A DNA stretch of 64,000 nucleotides from Streptomyces rishiriensis (GCF_030815485.1 NZ_JAUSWV010000002.1:3906001-3970000); one strand, 5' to 3'; counted from the stretch's first letter, positions 8,830-17,828 are shown. The notes: generated by a model from the letters alone, not told the origin. Made by a program: numbers and translations.

Positions 8830-10398
8830 GTGCGAATCGACTCCTCCTCCACCGCCGCCGCGATCCTGCCCCTGGTGGGCGGCCCGGCGAACGTCCTGTC
8901 CGTCGCCCACTGCATGACCCGGCTGCGGCTGGGGCTCGCCGATCCGTCCCACGCGGACCAGGAGGCGCTGCGGGCCGTGCCCGGGGTGCTCGGGGTCGTC
9001 GTCGATGGCGGCTCGTACCAGGTGGTCCTCGGGCCGGGCGTGGTGACGCGGGTGACGGCCGACTTCGAGCAGCTGCTCGCCCAGCCGTCCACCGCCGCCG
9101 AACTGGGCGCGCGCGGCGCCCGGTTGCGGGAGGAGCGGCGCAGGGGCAACGCGACCCCGTTCAAGGCCGGTCTGCGCCGGCTGGCCGCCGTGTTCGTCCC
9201 GCTGATCCCCGCCCTCATCGGCTGCGGCGTCCTCGCCGGTGTGAACGGTCTGCTGCTCAACGCCGGGTGGCTGCCCGGCCTCAGCCCCGCCCTGACCGCC
9301 GTCGCCTCCGCGTTCATGGCGCTGATCGCCGTCTTCGTCGGCCACAACACGGCGAAGGAGTTCGGCGGCACCCCGATCCTGGGCGGCGCGGTCGCCGCAA
9401 TCGTCGTCTACCCGGGGGTCGCGAAGGTGACGGCATTCGGGGTGACCCTCGCCCCCGGTCAGGGCGGGGTCCTCGGCGCGCTGGCCGCCGCGCTCCTCGC
9501 GACCCGCGTCGAGAAGTGGTGCCGCGGCCGGGTTCCGGAGGCGCTCGACGTCCTCCTCACGCCGACCCTGACGGTCCTCGTCTCCGGGCTCGCCACGCTG
9601 TACGGCCTGATGTACGCGGCCGGCCTGGTGTCGTCGGCCATCGGCACGGCGGCGAACTGGCTGCTGGCGACGACGGGCGCCTTCGCCGGTCTGGTGCTCG
9701 GCGGCCTCTTCCTGCCGCTGGTGATGCTCGGCCTGCACCAGGCCCTCATCCCCATCCACACCACCCTGATCGACCAGCAGGGCTACACGGTCCTGCTGCC
9801 CGTCCTGGCGATGGCGGGCGCGGGCCAGGTCGGCGCGGCGGTGGCGGTGTACGTGCGGCTGCGCCACGACACATCTCTCCGCACGACGATCAGGTCGGCG
9901 CTCCCGGCCGGGCTGCTGGGCGTCGGAGAGCCCCTGATCTACGGGGTGTCGCTCCCGCTGGGCCGCCCCTTCCTCACCGCCTGCGCGGGCGGGGCGGCCG
10001 GCGGCGCCTTCGTCGGCTTCTTCGCGATGCTGGGCGACCAGGTGGGTGCGACGGCGATCGGCCCGTCCGGCTGGGCCCTGTTCCCGCTGCTGGCCGGCAA
10101 CCGGGGGCTGGGCCTGACCGCGGCGGTCTACGCGGGCGGACTCCTGACGGGATACGCGGTCGGCTTCGCGGCGACCTACGCCTTCGGCATCACCGACCGA
10201 GCAAGGACCACCACCCCTCCCCACCCGAGCAGGAGCGGAGACGGGGAGGGGGGCGAGAGCGGGTGCGAAGGCAAGAGCGGGAGCGGGAGCGGGGGCGGGG
10301 GCGGGAGCGGGGGCGGGAGCCGGAGCGGGGGCGGGTGCGGAGCCCGCCCGGGAGCCGCAGCCGGAACAGGGGGCGCGGAGCCGGACCCGAAGCGATAG
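8830..10398 (+). CDS. PTS sugar permease, EIIBC (probably MurNAc-specific)
   Basis: Phosphotransferase-system permease that takes up and phosphorylates a sugar. The EIIB domain comes first, with the phosphorylated cysteine at about residue 28 (SVAHCMTRLRLGL). The EIIC membrane domain (about 105-455) has some ten hydrophobic segments and a GVGEPLIYGV motif. No EIIA domain is present, so a separate EIIA must serve it. Next to murQ and an RpiR regulator it resembles MurP, although GlcNAc or glucose specificity cannot be excluded. The last 65 or so residues are Ser/Gly-rich low complexity encoded by the start of the repeat tract; a normal permease would end near TYAFGITDRA. GTG at 8830 chosen after a G-rich run. 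Confidence 0.85.
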   Translation: MRIDSSSTAAAILPLVGGPANVLSVAHCMTRLRLGLADPSHADQEALRAVPGVLGVVVDGGSYQVVLGPGVVTRVTADFEQLLAQPSTAAELGARGARLREERRRGNATPFKAGLRRLAAVFVPLIPALIGCGVLAGVNGLLLNAGWLPGLSPALTAVASAFMALIAVFVGHNTAKEFGGTPILGGAVAAIVVYPGVAKVTAFGVTLAPGQGGVLGALAAALLATRVEKWCRGRVPEALDVLLTPTLTVLVSGLATLYGLMYAAGLVSSAIGTAANWLLATTGAFAGLVLGGLFLPLVMLGLHQALIPIHTTLIDQQGYTVLLPVLAMAGAGQVGAAVAVYVRLRHDTSLRTTIRSALPAGLLGVGEPLIYGVSLPLGRPFLTACAGGAAGGAFVGFFAMLGDQVGATAIGPSGWALFPLLAGNRGLGLTAAVYAGGLLTGYAVGFAATYAFGITDRARTTTPPHPSRSGDGEGGESGCEGKSGSGSGGGGGSGGGSRSGGGCGARPGAAAGTGGAEPDPKR

Positions 10399-10826
10399 CC
10401 GGAGCCGGAGTGGGGGACAAAGCCGGAGCGCGGGCGGGTGCGGAGCCCGCCCGGGAGCCGCAGCCGGAACAGGGGGCGCGGATCCGGACCCGGGCCGCAG
10501 CCTGGGCGCGGAGCCCGACCGGGAGCGATAGCCGCAGCCGGAGTAGGGGGCGCGGAGTCGGACCCGGAGCCGCAGCCGCAGCCTGGGCGCGGAGGCCGAC
10601 CGGGAGCGGGAGCCCGGGCCAATGCCGGAGCGGAGCGGAGCGGGAGCGATAGCCGGAGCCGGAGTGGGGGACAAAGCCGAAGCGGGGGCGGGTGCGGAGC
10701 CCGCCCGGGAGTCGCAGCCGGAACAGGGGGCGCGGAGCCGGAGCCGCAGCCGCAGCCTGGGCGCGGAGGCCGACCGGGAGCGGGAGCCGGAGCCGGAGCC
10801 GGGGCCAATGCCGGAGCGGGGCGGGA
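10279..10826 (+). repeat. G-rich degenerate repeat tract
   Basis: About 550 bases of purine/G-rich sequence built from GGGAGC, GGGGGC and CGGAGCC words. A 51-bp unit recurs at 10329-10379, 10432-10482 and 10686-10736, and the last two copies extend left to give a duplicated segment of about 92 bp (10391-10482 and 10645-10736). Dense G runs at 10279-10332 could form quadruplexes. The first 120 bases encode the PTS protein's tail. The stretch 10399-11005 has no other supportable gene; long open frames here on both strands are compositional artefacts. Confidence 0.8.
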
Positions 10827-11005
10827 GGCCTGGTGGGTCGGCGCCTCGCCGATCCGGATCCGGCTGACGAAGTCGCGGTGTGGTCCTGCCGGCGCCTCCT
10901 GCCGGCGCCCCCTGAATCGTCACCGAAAGGGTCAGCGGCATCCGCTTGCGGAGCGCGGATCGGCCGCGAGCCGTCGCCCGCCGTGCCCGCCCTACCCTTG
11001 GAGCC

Positions 11006-11581
11006 ATGAACCACGCCCAGCTCACCGCGCTCGGCCGTGCCCTCCGGCTCCTCGGCGAGCACGGCGAAGCGCTCACCGCGGACACCCCGGACACCCGGCT
11101 GCACGAGGTCAAGGCCGATCTGCGGCGTGCCCTGAACCTGCTGGACGACAGCGTGGTCGGCGCCACGCCCACCACCCGCTGCGCCGAGCATCCGCACGGC
11201 CCGGTCGACGAGGCGGCCCCCGACCTGTGCCTGCTCTGCGAGACCCGCCGCCGGGCGGCCCGCCGCGCCGAGTTCAACGGCCCCGGCCCCCAGGCGCCCT
11301 ACACCGCCCCCACCCCCTCCACCTCCCGCTACGGCACCCGCGCCGACCGGCCGCAGCCCCAGCAGCGCTGGCTGGCGGAGCTGTGGACCGGCCAGGAGTG
11401 GCAGCTCTGCGGGACCCCGCGCCGGGACCGCCGCGAGGCCGAGCTCTACATCGCCGCCCTGCGCCGCGGATCCCGGCCCGCGATGGCCTACCGCCTGGTG
11501 CACGAGTTCACCGACTACGAGGTGCTGCGGATTTGGGGCACCCCGGTGAAGGTCGACATCGAACCCCTCGGCAACCTCTAG
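11006..11581 (+). CDS. Hypothetical protein with a Cys-rich central motif
   Basis: 191 aa, not recognised beyond being streptomycete-like. The N-terminal 55 residues look helical (QLTALGRALRLLGEHGEAL). A C-x-x-H plus CLLC pair around residues 58-78 (TRCAEHPHGP, DLCLLCETRRR) could bind zinc. A proline-rich linker follows, and a C-terminal half contains WLAELWTGQEWQLCG and LVHEFTDYEVLRIWG, which may be a small beta domain. The ATG at 11006 has GGAG just upstream and also TACCCT 7 nt before it. Confidence 0.7.
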   Translation: MNHAQLTALGRALRLLGEHGEALTADTPDTRLHEVKADLRRALNLLDDSVVGATPTTRCAEHPHGPVDEAAPDLCLLCETRRRAARRAEFNGPGPQAPYTAPTPSTSRYGTRADRPQPQQRWLAELWTGQEWQLCGTPRRDRREAELYIAALRRGSRPAMAYRLVHEFTDYEVLRIWGTPVKVDIEPLGNL

Positions 11582-11623
11582 GTCCCTTGCGGGGCGCTGC
11601 CGGACCGGCGGCCTGGAGGCACC

Positions 11624-13192
11624 CTAGGAGCCGGCACCGCCGTCCAGCAGCGGCAGCGGCGGGAAGCCGTGGCTCTCCCACAGCCGGCGGGACGTCTCCT
11701 CCGGGTAGGGGCGTACCTCCGGCTCCGCGTCCAGCACCTGGACCAGCCTGCGCTCCGGGTCGTAGGCCGGCCAGCCCGGGTCTCCCGTCCGCGCGAAGGA
11801 CGTCCACGACCGCTGGAAGACCGCTGTCAGGGCACGCGCCTCGTCCGTCACCTCCGCCCCGGCGAACAGCAGATTTCCGAGGTCCGCCGTGTAGGTGCCG
11901 AACAGCAGCGGGATGTCCAGGCCGTGGCACGCGCCCAGGGCGCCGCCGGCTCCCGGGGCGGGCCAGGTCAGTTCATAGACGTGGGCCCGGCCGCCGCCCG
12001 CCACCTGCGCCTCGGCCAGGCGCAGGGAAGGTATGTGGAACAGCCAGTCCGACTGCACCCGCTCGTACAGCTCACCCGGATCCGCGTCCGGGAAGGCCGA
12101 CCGGTAGGCCTGTTCGCCCTCCGCTCCCCCGCCCGGGGCGAACAGGCGCAACGCGGCGGAGGCCTGCTGCTCCGTCACCTTGCCGAGCAGGCCTCCCATG
12201 GCGAGGAACAGGCGGAACTCCTGAGCGTTGTGTCCGACGACCAGCTCGACGTCCCGGGCGGCGCCCGCCGCCAGCGCCTGCCAGGGGGTCGTCGGCAGGA
12301 TCTCGCCGTCGACCACGGGCGAGAACGGCGTGACCGTGGGCGCGACCTGCCCCCACCGGTCCACCCGCTGCGCCATCTTCGCGCCCAGCGCCGCACCGGC
12401 CTCGGTCAGCGTGCGCGGGTCCACCGCGGCCAGGTCGGCGGCCGTCGGGCGCAGGCCGGCCTCCGCGGCGATCGCGCTCGCGAGATCACGGGCCAGTTCG
12501 TCGGAGAAGTAGGTGCCGGGCACGCTCTGCGCGACGGCCCGCCCGAAGAGGCCCCGGGCGCTCGGCATGGCCAGCAGCGCGGCCACCGAACCGGCGCCCG
12601 CCGACTCGCCGAACAGGGTCACCCGGCCGGGATCGCCGCCGAACGCCGTGATGTTGTCCCGCACCCACTCCAGCGCGGCGACCTGGTCCAGCAGTCCCCG
12701 GTTGGCGGGCGCGCCCTCGATCCGCGCGAACCCCTCTATGCCGACGCGGTAGTTGAAGGTGACGATGACCAGGTCGCCGGCGCGGGCGAGGTGCTGCGCG
12801 TCGTAGCCGGGGCTGCCGGAGTGCCCGAGCTTGTAGGCGCCGCCGTAGATCCACACCATCACCGGCCGGGCGGCCGACGGGTCCGGCCGCGTGTCCGGGG
12901 TCCAGACGTTGACCGTCAGCCAGTCGTCGCCTGCCGGGATGTCCAGGAGCGCCGCCCGGCCCTGGATGCCCGCCTCCTGCGGGGGCGGCGGGCCGAAGGC
13001 GTACGCGTCCCGTATCCCGTCCCACGGGTCGGGCGGGCGGGGGGCCTGGAACCGGGCCTCGCCGACGGGAGGCGCGGCGAAGGGGATACCGCGGAAGACC
13101 GTGAGGTCCTCCTCGCGGCGTCCTCGTACCGCACCGGCGCTGGTGCGGGCGACGAGACGGTCGGTGGCGTCGGTGGCGTCGGGTGTCGTCAT
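11624..13192 (-). CDS. Type B carboxylesterase/lipase family protein
   Basis: 522 aa alpha/beta hydrolase of the carboxylesterase type B family, which hydrolyses carboxylic esters. The nucleophile Ser197 sits in GESAGAG. The oxyanion-hole region is PVMVWIYGGAYKLG and the first strand is FRGIPFAAPPVGEARF. The catalytic His is probably in GACHGLDIPLLFG. No signal peptide is visible, so it is likely cytoplasmic. The ATG at 13192 has AGGAG 6 nt upstream. A terminator separates it from the efflux gene, so it is probably transcribed on its own. Confidence 0.9.
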   Translation of the reverse strand: MTTPDATDATDRLVARTSAGAVRGRREEDLTVFRGIPFAAPPVGEARFQAPRPPDPWDGIRDAYAFGPPPPQEAGIQGRAALLDIPAGDDWLTVNVWTPDTRPDPSAARPVMVWIYGGAYKLGHSGSPGYDAQHLARAGDLVIVTFNYRVGIEGFARIEGAPANRGLLDQVAALEWVRDNITAFGGDPGRVTLFGESAGAGSVAALLAMPSARGLFGRAVAQSVPGTYFSDELARDLASAIAAEAGLRPTAADLAAVDPRTLTEAGAALGAKMAQRVDRWGQVAPTVTPFSPVVDGEILPTTPWQALAAGAARDVELVVGHNAQEFRLFLAMGGLLGKVTEQQASAALRLFAPGGGAEGEQAYRSAFPDADPGELYERVQSDWLFHIPSLRLAEAQVAGGGRAHVYELTWPAPGAGGALGACHGLDIPLLFGTYTADLGNLLFAGAEVTDEARALTAVFQRSWTSFARTGDPGWPAYDPERRLVQVLDAEPEVRPYPEETSRRLWESHGFPPLPLLDGGAGS

Positions 13193-13244
13193 GGATCACT
13201 CCTGAAAGGGCGGCTGCTCGTGGAACGGGCGGTGATCGGGGAAA

Positions 13245-13295
13245 GTGCCGGAGGCGGCTGTCACCCCTCGTGTGGGTGACAGCCGCCTCCGGCAC
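13245..13295 (-). terminator. Strong hairpin terminator after the efflux gene
   Basis: A perfect 22-bp stem (13245-13266 with 13274-13295) with a 7-nt loop. On the minus strand it is followed by TTTC and lies 12 nt past the stop of the 13308-14780 gene. Confidence 0.85.
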
Positions 13296-13307
13296 GTCGG
13301 TTGGCCC

Positions 13308-14780
13308 TCACGCCGTGACCGGGGCGGCCTCCTCGGCGCCATCCACCACCGGGCGCCCGGCCGGGGCCTTGCGCTTCGGGATGAACATGGCGAGGAGGAA
13401 GGCCGCCAGGGCCGCGCCGGCGCCGATGGCCATGACGACCTTGAAGCCGTTCTCCGAGGGAAGGGCGTAGCCGCCGAAGTCGGTGGTCATCTGGGCGAGG
13501 ATCACACCGGCGATGGCGCTGGCGAAGCTGGTGCCCAGGGACCGCATCAGCGTGTTGAGGCTGTTGGCCGCGCCCGTCTGGGACGGGTCCACGGCGCCCA
13601 TGATCAGGGCCGGGAGCGCGCCGTACGTGAAGCCGATACCGGCGCCGATGACGCAGGACACCAGGACCAGGTGCCAGACCTCGGACATCAGCGCGATGTT
13701 CAGGCCGTAGCCGGAGGCGACGATCAGCGCGCCGATCATCAGGGTCACCTTGGGGCCCTTGGCCTTGGTGATCCTGGCGGACACGGCGGACATGACCATC
13801 ATGACGAGGCCCTGCGGGGCCAGCACCAGACCGACGGTCAGCATCGACCTGCCGAGGCCGTAGCCGGTCTGCTCGGGCAGCTGGAGCAGCTGGGGCAGGA
13901 CCAGGGACATCGCGAACATCGAGAAGCCGAGGGCGATCGAGGCGAGGTTGGTGAAGAGCACCTGGGGCCTGGCGGTGGTGCGCAGGTCGACCAGCGGCTG
14001 GTCGGCCCTCAGCTCCCACCAGCCCCAGGCGGCCAGGACCAGGACGGCGGCGGCGCCCAGGCCCAGCGTCGTACCGGAGGTCCAGCCCCAGTCGGCGCCC
14101 TTGGAGACGGCCAGCAGCAGCGAGACCAGCCCGGCGGACAGACCGAGCGAGCCGACGAGGTCGAAGCGGCCGCCGACGCGGTTCTGCGATGCCGGGACGA
14201 ACACCAGCACGAGCAGGAAGGAGACGACGCCGAGGGCGGCGGAGGTCCAGAAGAGGATGTGCCAGTCCCAGTTGTCCGCGATGAAGGCGGCTGTGGGCAG
14301 ACCGAGCGCGCCGCCCACGCCGAGGGATGCGCTCATCACCGCCGTCGAACCGGCGAGCTTCTCGGCGGTGACGGTGTCCCGCAGGATGCTGATGCCCAGC
14401 GGCACCACGGCGGCCGACAGACCCTGGAGCGCACGGCCGACGATCATCGGGACGAGCGAGTCGGCGAGGGCGCAGACCACCGAGCCGGACACCAGCAGCA
14501 CGATGCTGGTGAGCAGCATCCGCCGCTTGCCGACCATGTCGCCGAGCCGCCCCACGACCGGGGTGGCGACGGCGGCGGCGAGCAGCGTGGCGGTGACCGC
14601 CCAGGCGGTGTCGGAGGCGGACGCGTCCAGCAGCTTGGGCAGCTCGGGGACGATCGGGATGACCAGCGTCTGCATCAGCGAGACGACGATCCCGGCCAGG
14701 GCCAGCACCGCCACGACGGCGTTGGACCTCGGTGGAGCGGATGTCTCCGCCGCAGCGGGTCGGGCGAGGGCGTCGGACAT
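13308..14780 (-). CDS. MFS drug efflux transporter (DHA2, EmrB/QacA-like)
   Basis: 490 aa inner-membrane proton-coupled exporter with about 14 hydrophobic segments, which fits DHA2. Motif A-like GRLGDMVGKRRM follows the second segment, and there is an antiporter-type stretch LGVGGALGLPTAAFIADN. The substrate is unknown. Two operator-like palindromes overlap its presumed promoter (14816-14856), which implies control by a MarR-type repressor encoded elsewhere. It ends in a strong terminator and is divergent from nothing: the upstream phosphoesterase reads in the same direction. Confidence 0.9.
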   Translation of the reverse strand: MSDALARPAAAETSAPPRSNAVVAVLALAGIVVSLMQTLVIPIVPELPKLLDASASDTAWAVTATLLAAAVATPVVGRLGDMVGKRRMLLTSIVLLVSGSVVCALADSLVPMIVGRALQGLSAAVVPLGISILRDTVTAEKLAGSTAVMSASLGVGGALGLPTAAFIADNWDWHILFWTSAALGVVSFLLVLVFVPASQNRVGGRFDLVGSLGLSAGLVSLLLAVSKGADWGWTSGTTLGLGAAAVLVLAAWGWWELRADQPLVDLRTTARPQVLFTNLASIALGFSMFAMSLVLPQLLQLPEQTGYGLGRSMLTVGLVLAPQGLVMMVMSAVSARITKAKGPKVTLMIGALIVASGYGLNIALMSEVWHLVLVSCVIGAGIGFTYGALPALIMGAVDPSQTGAANSLNTLMRSLGTSFASAIAGVILAQMTTDFGGYALPSENGFKVVMAIGAGAALAAFLLAMFIPKRKAPAGRPVVDGAEEAAPVTA

Positions 14781-14815
14781 GACAGGGCCTCCGTCGGATG
14801 CACGAGGGTAGAACT

Positions 14816-14856
14816 GCTTGACTCAAGCAAGCTTATGGAGATTGATTGAGTTAAGC
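14816..14856 (-). promoter_or_regulatory. Paired MarR-like operators before the efflux gene
   Basis: A perfect palindrome GCTTGACTCAAGC (14816-14828) and an imperfect copy GATTGAGTTAAGC (14844-14856) lie 28 bp apart; both continue as AAGCT. On the minus strand TTGCTT-17 nt-TAAGCT fits between them as a weak promoter, so a bound repressor would cover it. The TTGA/TCAA palindrome suits MarR-family proteins. No regulator gene is adjacent. Confidence 0.55.
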
Positions 14857-14948
14857 AAGCTAAATTTCCCGTGACGGCACCGCCAGGACCGACACCGACA
14901 CCGACACCGACGCCGGACGAGGCGGCGAGGCGGAACGGCCTCCGGAAC

Positions 14949-15815
14949 TCAGCCGTGCCGCGCGATGACCTCCCGGGTCCGCTCCTCGTCCAGCTCGTAG
15001 ACCGTCTCGTGGGCCCGCGGATCCCGTGCGTGCAGGGTGTGGAACATCGGCCCCGTCGTCCCGCCCAGCTCCACCAGGGACGCGGACGCCCCACGCACCG
15101 CCCGTTCGGTGCCGGGCGCGGTGGTCAGGTCGATGCGGTTGACGACCCCGGGCGTCACCCACACCGGCACGGCGGCCAGCAGCCCGAAGAGCTGGAGATG
15201 GAAGTGCCCGGTGAGCAGTACGCGGACGTCACTCCCCCGGATCACCTCCGCCAGCTCCTCGGGGTCGCGCAGTCCGAAGACCCGCTGGGTCGCCGAGACG
15301 TCGAGGCTGATCGGGGGGTGATGGAAGGCGACTACGGTGCCCAGCTCGGCCGGACTGCCCAACACCTCCCGCAACCAGGCCAGTTGAGCCGACCCGAGCC
15401 GGCCGTACACCTCCCCCGGCACCAGCGAGTCAAGGGTGACCAGCCGCCAGCCGCCCACCGTGCTGACGGCGGCCCGCTCGGCGCCGGGGAAGGCGAGGAC
15501 GGCGTCCGGGTGGCCGCTGCCCAGCACCTTGGCGAAGGCGGACCGCTCGTCGTGGTTGCCGGTCGTGTAGAAGACCGGCGCGTCCAGCGAACGCGCGAAG
15601 CCGCCGATCAGCTCCCGCACGGTCGTGTACGCCGCCACCGAACCGTCGTCGGCGAGGTCGCCGGGGACGACGACCGCGTCCACGTCCCGCTGGTGACGCA
15701 GCTCCCCGAGCAGCAGCCGCAGGGAGTCGGCGGCGTCGACGCGACGGCCGTCGGGCCCGTCGACGCGGCCGATATGGGTGTCCGAGAGATGCAGGATTCT
15801 CATCTCCCGGACCAT
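14949..15815 (-). CDS. Calcineurin-like metallophosphoesterase
   Basis: 288 aa hydrolase of the calcineurin-like family (3',5'-cyclic nucleotide phosphodiesterase-like). Dimetal motifs seen: LSDTHIG near the N-terminus, VVPGDLAD, TGNHDE, AFHHPP and GHFHLQ. The substrate is not determined by sequence. The first ATG at 15815 is kept because the next ATG (15803) has GGGAG touching it with no spacer. It may be transcribed with its own promoter; 70 nt separate it from the upstream OYE gene. Confidence 0.88.
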   Translation of the reverse strand: MVREMRILHLSDTHIGRVDGPDGRRVDAADSLRLLLGELRHQRDVDAVVVPGDLADDGSVAAYTTVRELIGGFARSLDAPVFYTTGNHDERSAFAKVLGSGHPDAVLAFPGAERAAVSTVGGWRLVTLDSLVPGEVYGRLGSAQLAWLREVLGSPAELGTVVAFHHPPISLDVSATQRVFGLRDPEELAEVIRGSDVRVLLTGHFHLQLFGLLAAVPVWVTPGVVNRIDLTTAPGTERAVRGASASLVELGGTTGPMFHTLHARDPRAHETVYELDEERTREVIARHG

Positions 15816-15885
15816 ACCCGCGAGTTGGGGCCCGACGGGTGGACGCTCAGCGAGTCGACGTCAACGGGTCGGGAGGGGGTGGGAC

Positions 15886-17013
15886 TCAGCTGAGGGTGCG
15901 CAGCGCGGCGGCGTCGAAGGGCTTCAGCTCGTCGAGGCGTCCGTCGAGCACCTTGGCCGCCCACTCCGGGTCCTGGAGCAGCGCACGCCCCACGGCCACC
16001 ATGTCGAACTCGTCGCGCTCCAGCCGGTCGAGGAGGTCGTCGATCCCCTTGACCGGGGCGCCCTCGCCCGCGAAGCCCTTGACGAAGTCGCCGTCCAGGC
16101 CCACCGAGCCGACCGTGATGGTGGGCTTGCCGGTGAGCTTCTTCGTCCAGCCCGCGAGGTTGAGGTCCGAACCGTCGAACTCCGGGAGCCAGTAGCGGCG
16201 GGTGGAGGCGTGGAAGGCGTCGACGCCGGCGGCGGCGAGCGGGGCGAGGATGGCCTCCAGCTCCTCCGGCGTCTCGGCGAGTCGCGCCCGGTACACCTCC
16301 TGCTTCCACTGCGAGTAGCGGAAGATGACCGGGAAATCGGCCGAGACGGTCTCCCGCACCGCGGCCACGACCTCGGCGGCGAACTTCGCACGGGCCACGG
16401 CGTCGCCGCCGTAGGCGTCGGTGCGGCGGTTGGTGCCGGCCCACAGGAACTGGTCGATGAGGTAGCCGTGGGCTCCGTGCAGCTCGACGCCGTCGAAGCC
16501 GATGCGCTCGGCGGCGGCCGCGGCCTCGGCGAACGCGCCGATGACGTCGTCCAGGTCACGCTGGGTCATCGCCTTGCCGGTGCCCTCGGTTCCGTCGACA
16601 CGGATACCGGAGGGGCCGACGGCGGGCGCGTCCGCGTACGGCGGCTCGCCCTGCTTGCGCACCATCCCGATGTGCCACAGCTGCGGCACGATCGTTCCGC
16701 CGCCCGCGTGCACGGCCTCCGCGACCTTCGCCCAGCCCGCGAGCTGCTCCGCACCGTGGAACCGCGGCACCCGGTCGCTCTGCCCCGCGGACTCGTGCCC
16801 GACGTACGTCCCTTCGGTGACGATGAGTCCGACACCGGCGGCGGCCCGACGGCCGTAGTACGACACGACGTCCTCGCCGGGAATGCCGTCCGGGGAGAAC
16901 ATGCGCGTCATGGGCGCCATGGCGATGCGGTTAGGGACGGTGAGTCCGTTGATGGACACCGGGCGGGAAAGGATCTCGGCGGCGCGCGAAGCGGCGGGCG
17001 AGGTGATGCTCAC
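15886..17013 (-). CDS. NADH:flavin oxidoreductase (old yellow enzyme family)
   Basis: 375 aa FMN-dependent ene-reductase of the OYE family, a TIM barrel that reduces activated C=C bonds with NAD(P)H. Seen: NRIAMAPMTRMF near the N-terminus, the HGAHGYL substrate-binding histidines, NRRTDAYGG, and a VAVGRALLQDPEW FMN-phosphate region. The GTG at 17013 is selected because GAGGAG lies 8 nt upstream; a much longer reading frame continues upstream without support. A TGTGCACA palindrome at 17049-17056 lies in its promoter region and could be an operator. Confidence 0.9.
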   Translation of the reverse strand: MSITSPAASRAAEILSRPVSINGLTVPNRIAMAPMTRMFSPDGIPGEDVVSYYGRRAAAGVGLIVTEGTYVGHESAGQSDRVPRFHGAEQLAGWAKVAEAVHAGGGTIVPQLWHIGMVRKQGEPPYADAPAVGPSGIRVDGTEGTGKAMTQRDLDDVIGAFAEAAAAAERIGFDGVELHGAHGYLIDQFLWAGTNRRTDAYGGDAVARAKFAAEVVAAVRETVSADFPVIFRYSQWKQEVYRARLAETPEELEAILAPLAAAGVDAFHASTRRYWLPEFDGSDLNLAGWTKKLTGKPTITVGSVGLDGDFVKGFAGEGAPVKGIDDLLDRLERDEFDMVAVGRALLQDPEWAAKVLDGRLDELKPFDAAALRTLS

Positions 17014-17169
17014 GTGGGGGGCTCCTCGGGACGAAAGACCAGTTGGTATGTGCACACGCATTGAGTGCCTATCCCACTGAAACCCCACGGTCCTCCGAGC
17101 CATTCCGCGCCCCGGGAGACAGGTCCTGTGATCCCGGCCACGCGGTCCGGCTGCCCGACATGGCGCCAT

Positions 17170-17395
17170 GCCGAAGCCTTGGCCGCCGCCCCCTCCCTGC
17201 TCTCGCCCTCCGAGCTGGAACGGTCCTCCGTCGTCGCCGACAACACGATGAACCGGGAGCGCGGCCTCACCGGCGTCAACAGCTACGCCGGTGAACTCGG
17301 CGTCGACCTCCCGGCCCACCTGGCGCACCGCCCCGCCCCCCGGCCCCGACTACACGGGCCGGCCCGCCATCGCCTCGTACTACACCGCCTCCTGA
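17170..17395 (+). pseudogene. Remnant of a SAM-dependent methyltransferase gene
   Basis: In one frame there is an N-terminal-like stretch (SPSELERSSVVADNTMNRER, then GLTGVNSYAGELG) that I recall from small class I methyltransferases found beside XRE/DUF397 genes. Shortly after, in another frame, comes GPDYTGRPAIASYYTAS followed by TGA at 17393-17395, which resembles the end of the same proteins. The methyltransferase core is missing, so this looks like an internal deletion plus frameshift. The family call rests on memory and is moderate. Confidence 0.4.
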
Positions 17396-17607
17396 CCGAC
17401 GGCCGCCTGCCGGGAACGGGTGTCCCGGTTCAGCCGGCGCACCCTCTCCCGCAGCACGTCACCCGGCGCCGCCGCTTCCACGTCCTCCGGCAGACAGTCC
17501 CACTCCCGCCCGCCACCCACCGGCCGCAGCACCACCCGATCCTCCAGCCGTTCCATGACCTCCCCCACCCGCCCGCTCCTCGCGTCCCGGACGTACACCC
17601 CGCTCAC
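17380..17607 (-). CDS. Small hypothetical protein (75 aa) of the XRE/DUF397 module
   Basis: 75 aa protein with a short beta-rich start (SGVYVRDARSGRVGEVME) and a basic C-terminus. Of a type I recall as common next to XRE-DUF397 pairs in Streptomyces; no known function. Its GTG (17607) overlaps the TGA of the upstream gene (17604-17606), so the two are translationally coupled. Its 3' end overlaps the methyltransferase remnant by 16 nt. Confidence 0.65.
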   Translation of the reverse strand: MSGVYVRDARSGRVGEVMERLEDRVVLRPVGGGREWDCLPEDVEAAAPGDVLRERVRRLNRDTRSRQAAVGQEAV

Positions 17608-17828
17608 GCGCCCGCCCCCGCCCCGCGCAGCGCCGCGGCCAGCCGAGAGGCCACGCCCAGGTTGCAGCGGCCCAGGTCCACCAGGGCGTACGGGTCCCCG
17701 TGCGCGCCCGAGACCGGGTCGATCCGCAACGACGGCAGGACGATCCCCACCTCGTGCAGGGCGGCCCGCAACTGATCCACAGCTTCCTGAACCGTCCGCG
17801 CGGGCCGCTCACCCGTTGTCGTCTCCAT
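17604..17828 (-). CDS. Small hypothetical protein (74 aa) of the XRE/DUF397 module
   Basis: 74 aa: an N-terminal helix (TVQEAVDQLRAALHEVGIVL) and a central PSLRIDPVSG, then DLGRCNLGVASRLAAALRGA. The function is unknown. ATG 17828 is preferred to ATG 17837 because GGAGG sits about 10 nt before the former and touches the latter. It is the first gene of a two-gene operon divergent from the XRE regulator (115 nt between), so they probably share a control region. Confidence 0.65.
   Translation of the reverse strand: METTTGERPARTVQEAVDQLRAALHEVGIVLPSLRIDPVSGAHGDPYALVDLGRCNLGVASRLAAALRGAGAGA

Noticed and set aside
10329..10736. Repeats resembling a CRISPR array
   Set aside because: The repeats are not evenly spaced, the 'spacers' are themselves repeat-like, and no cas genes are near.
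10176..11503. Very long open frames on both strands in the G-rich tract (up to 437 residues)
   Set aside because: Pro/Ala/Arg low-complexity translations of the repeat DNA, no RBS, no domain; they overlap a real gene at 11006.
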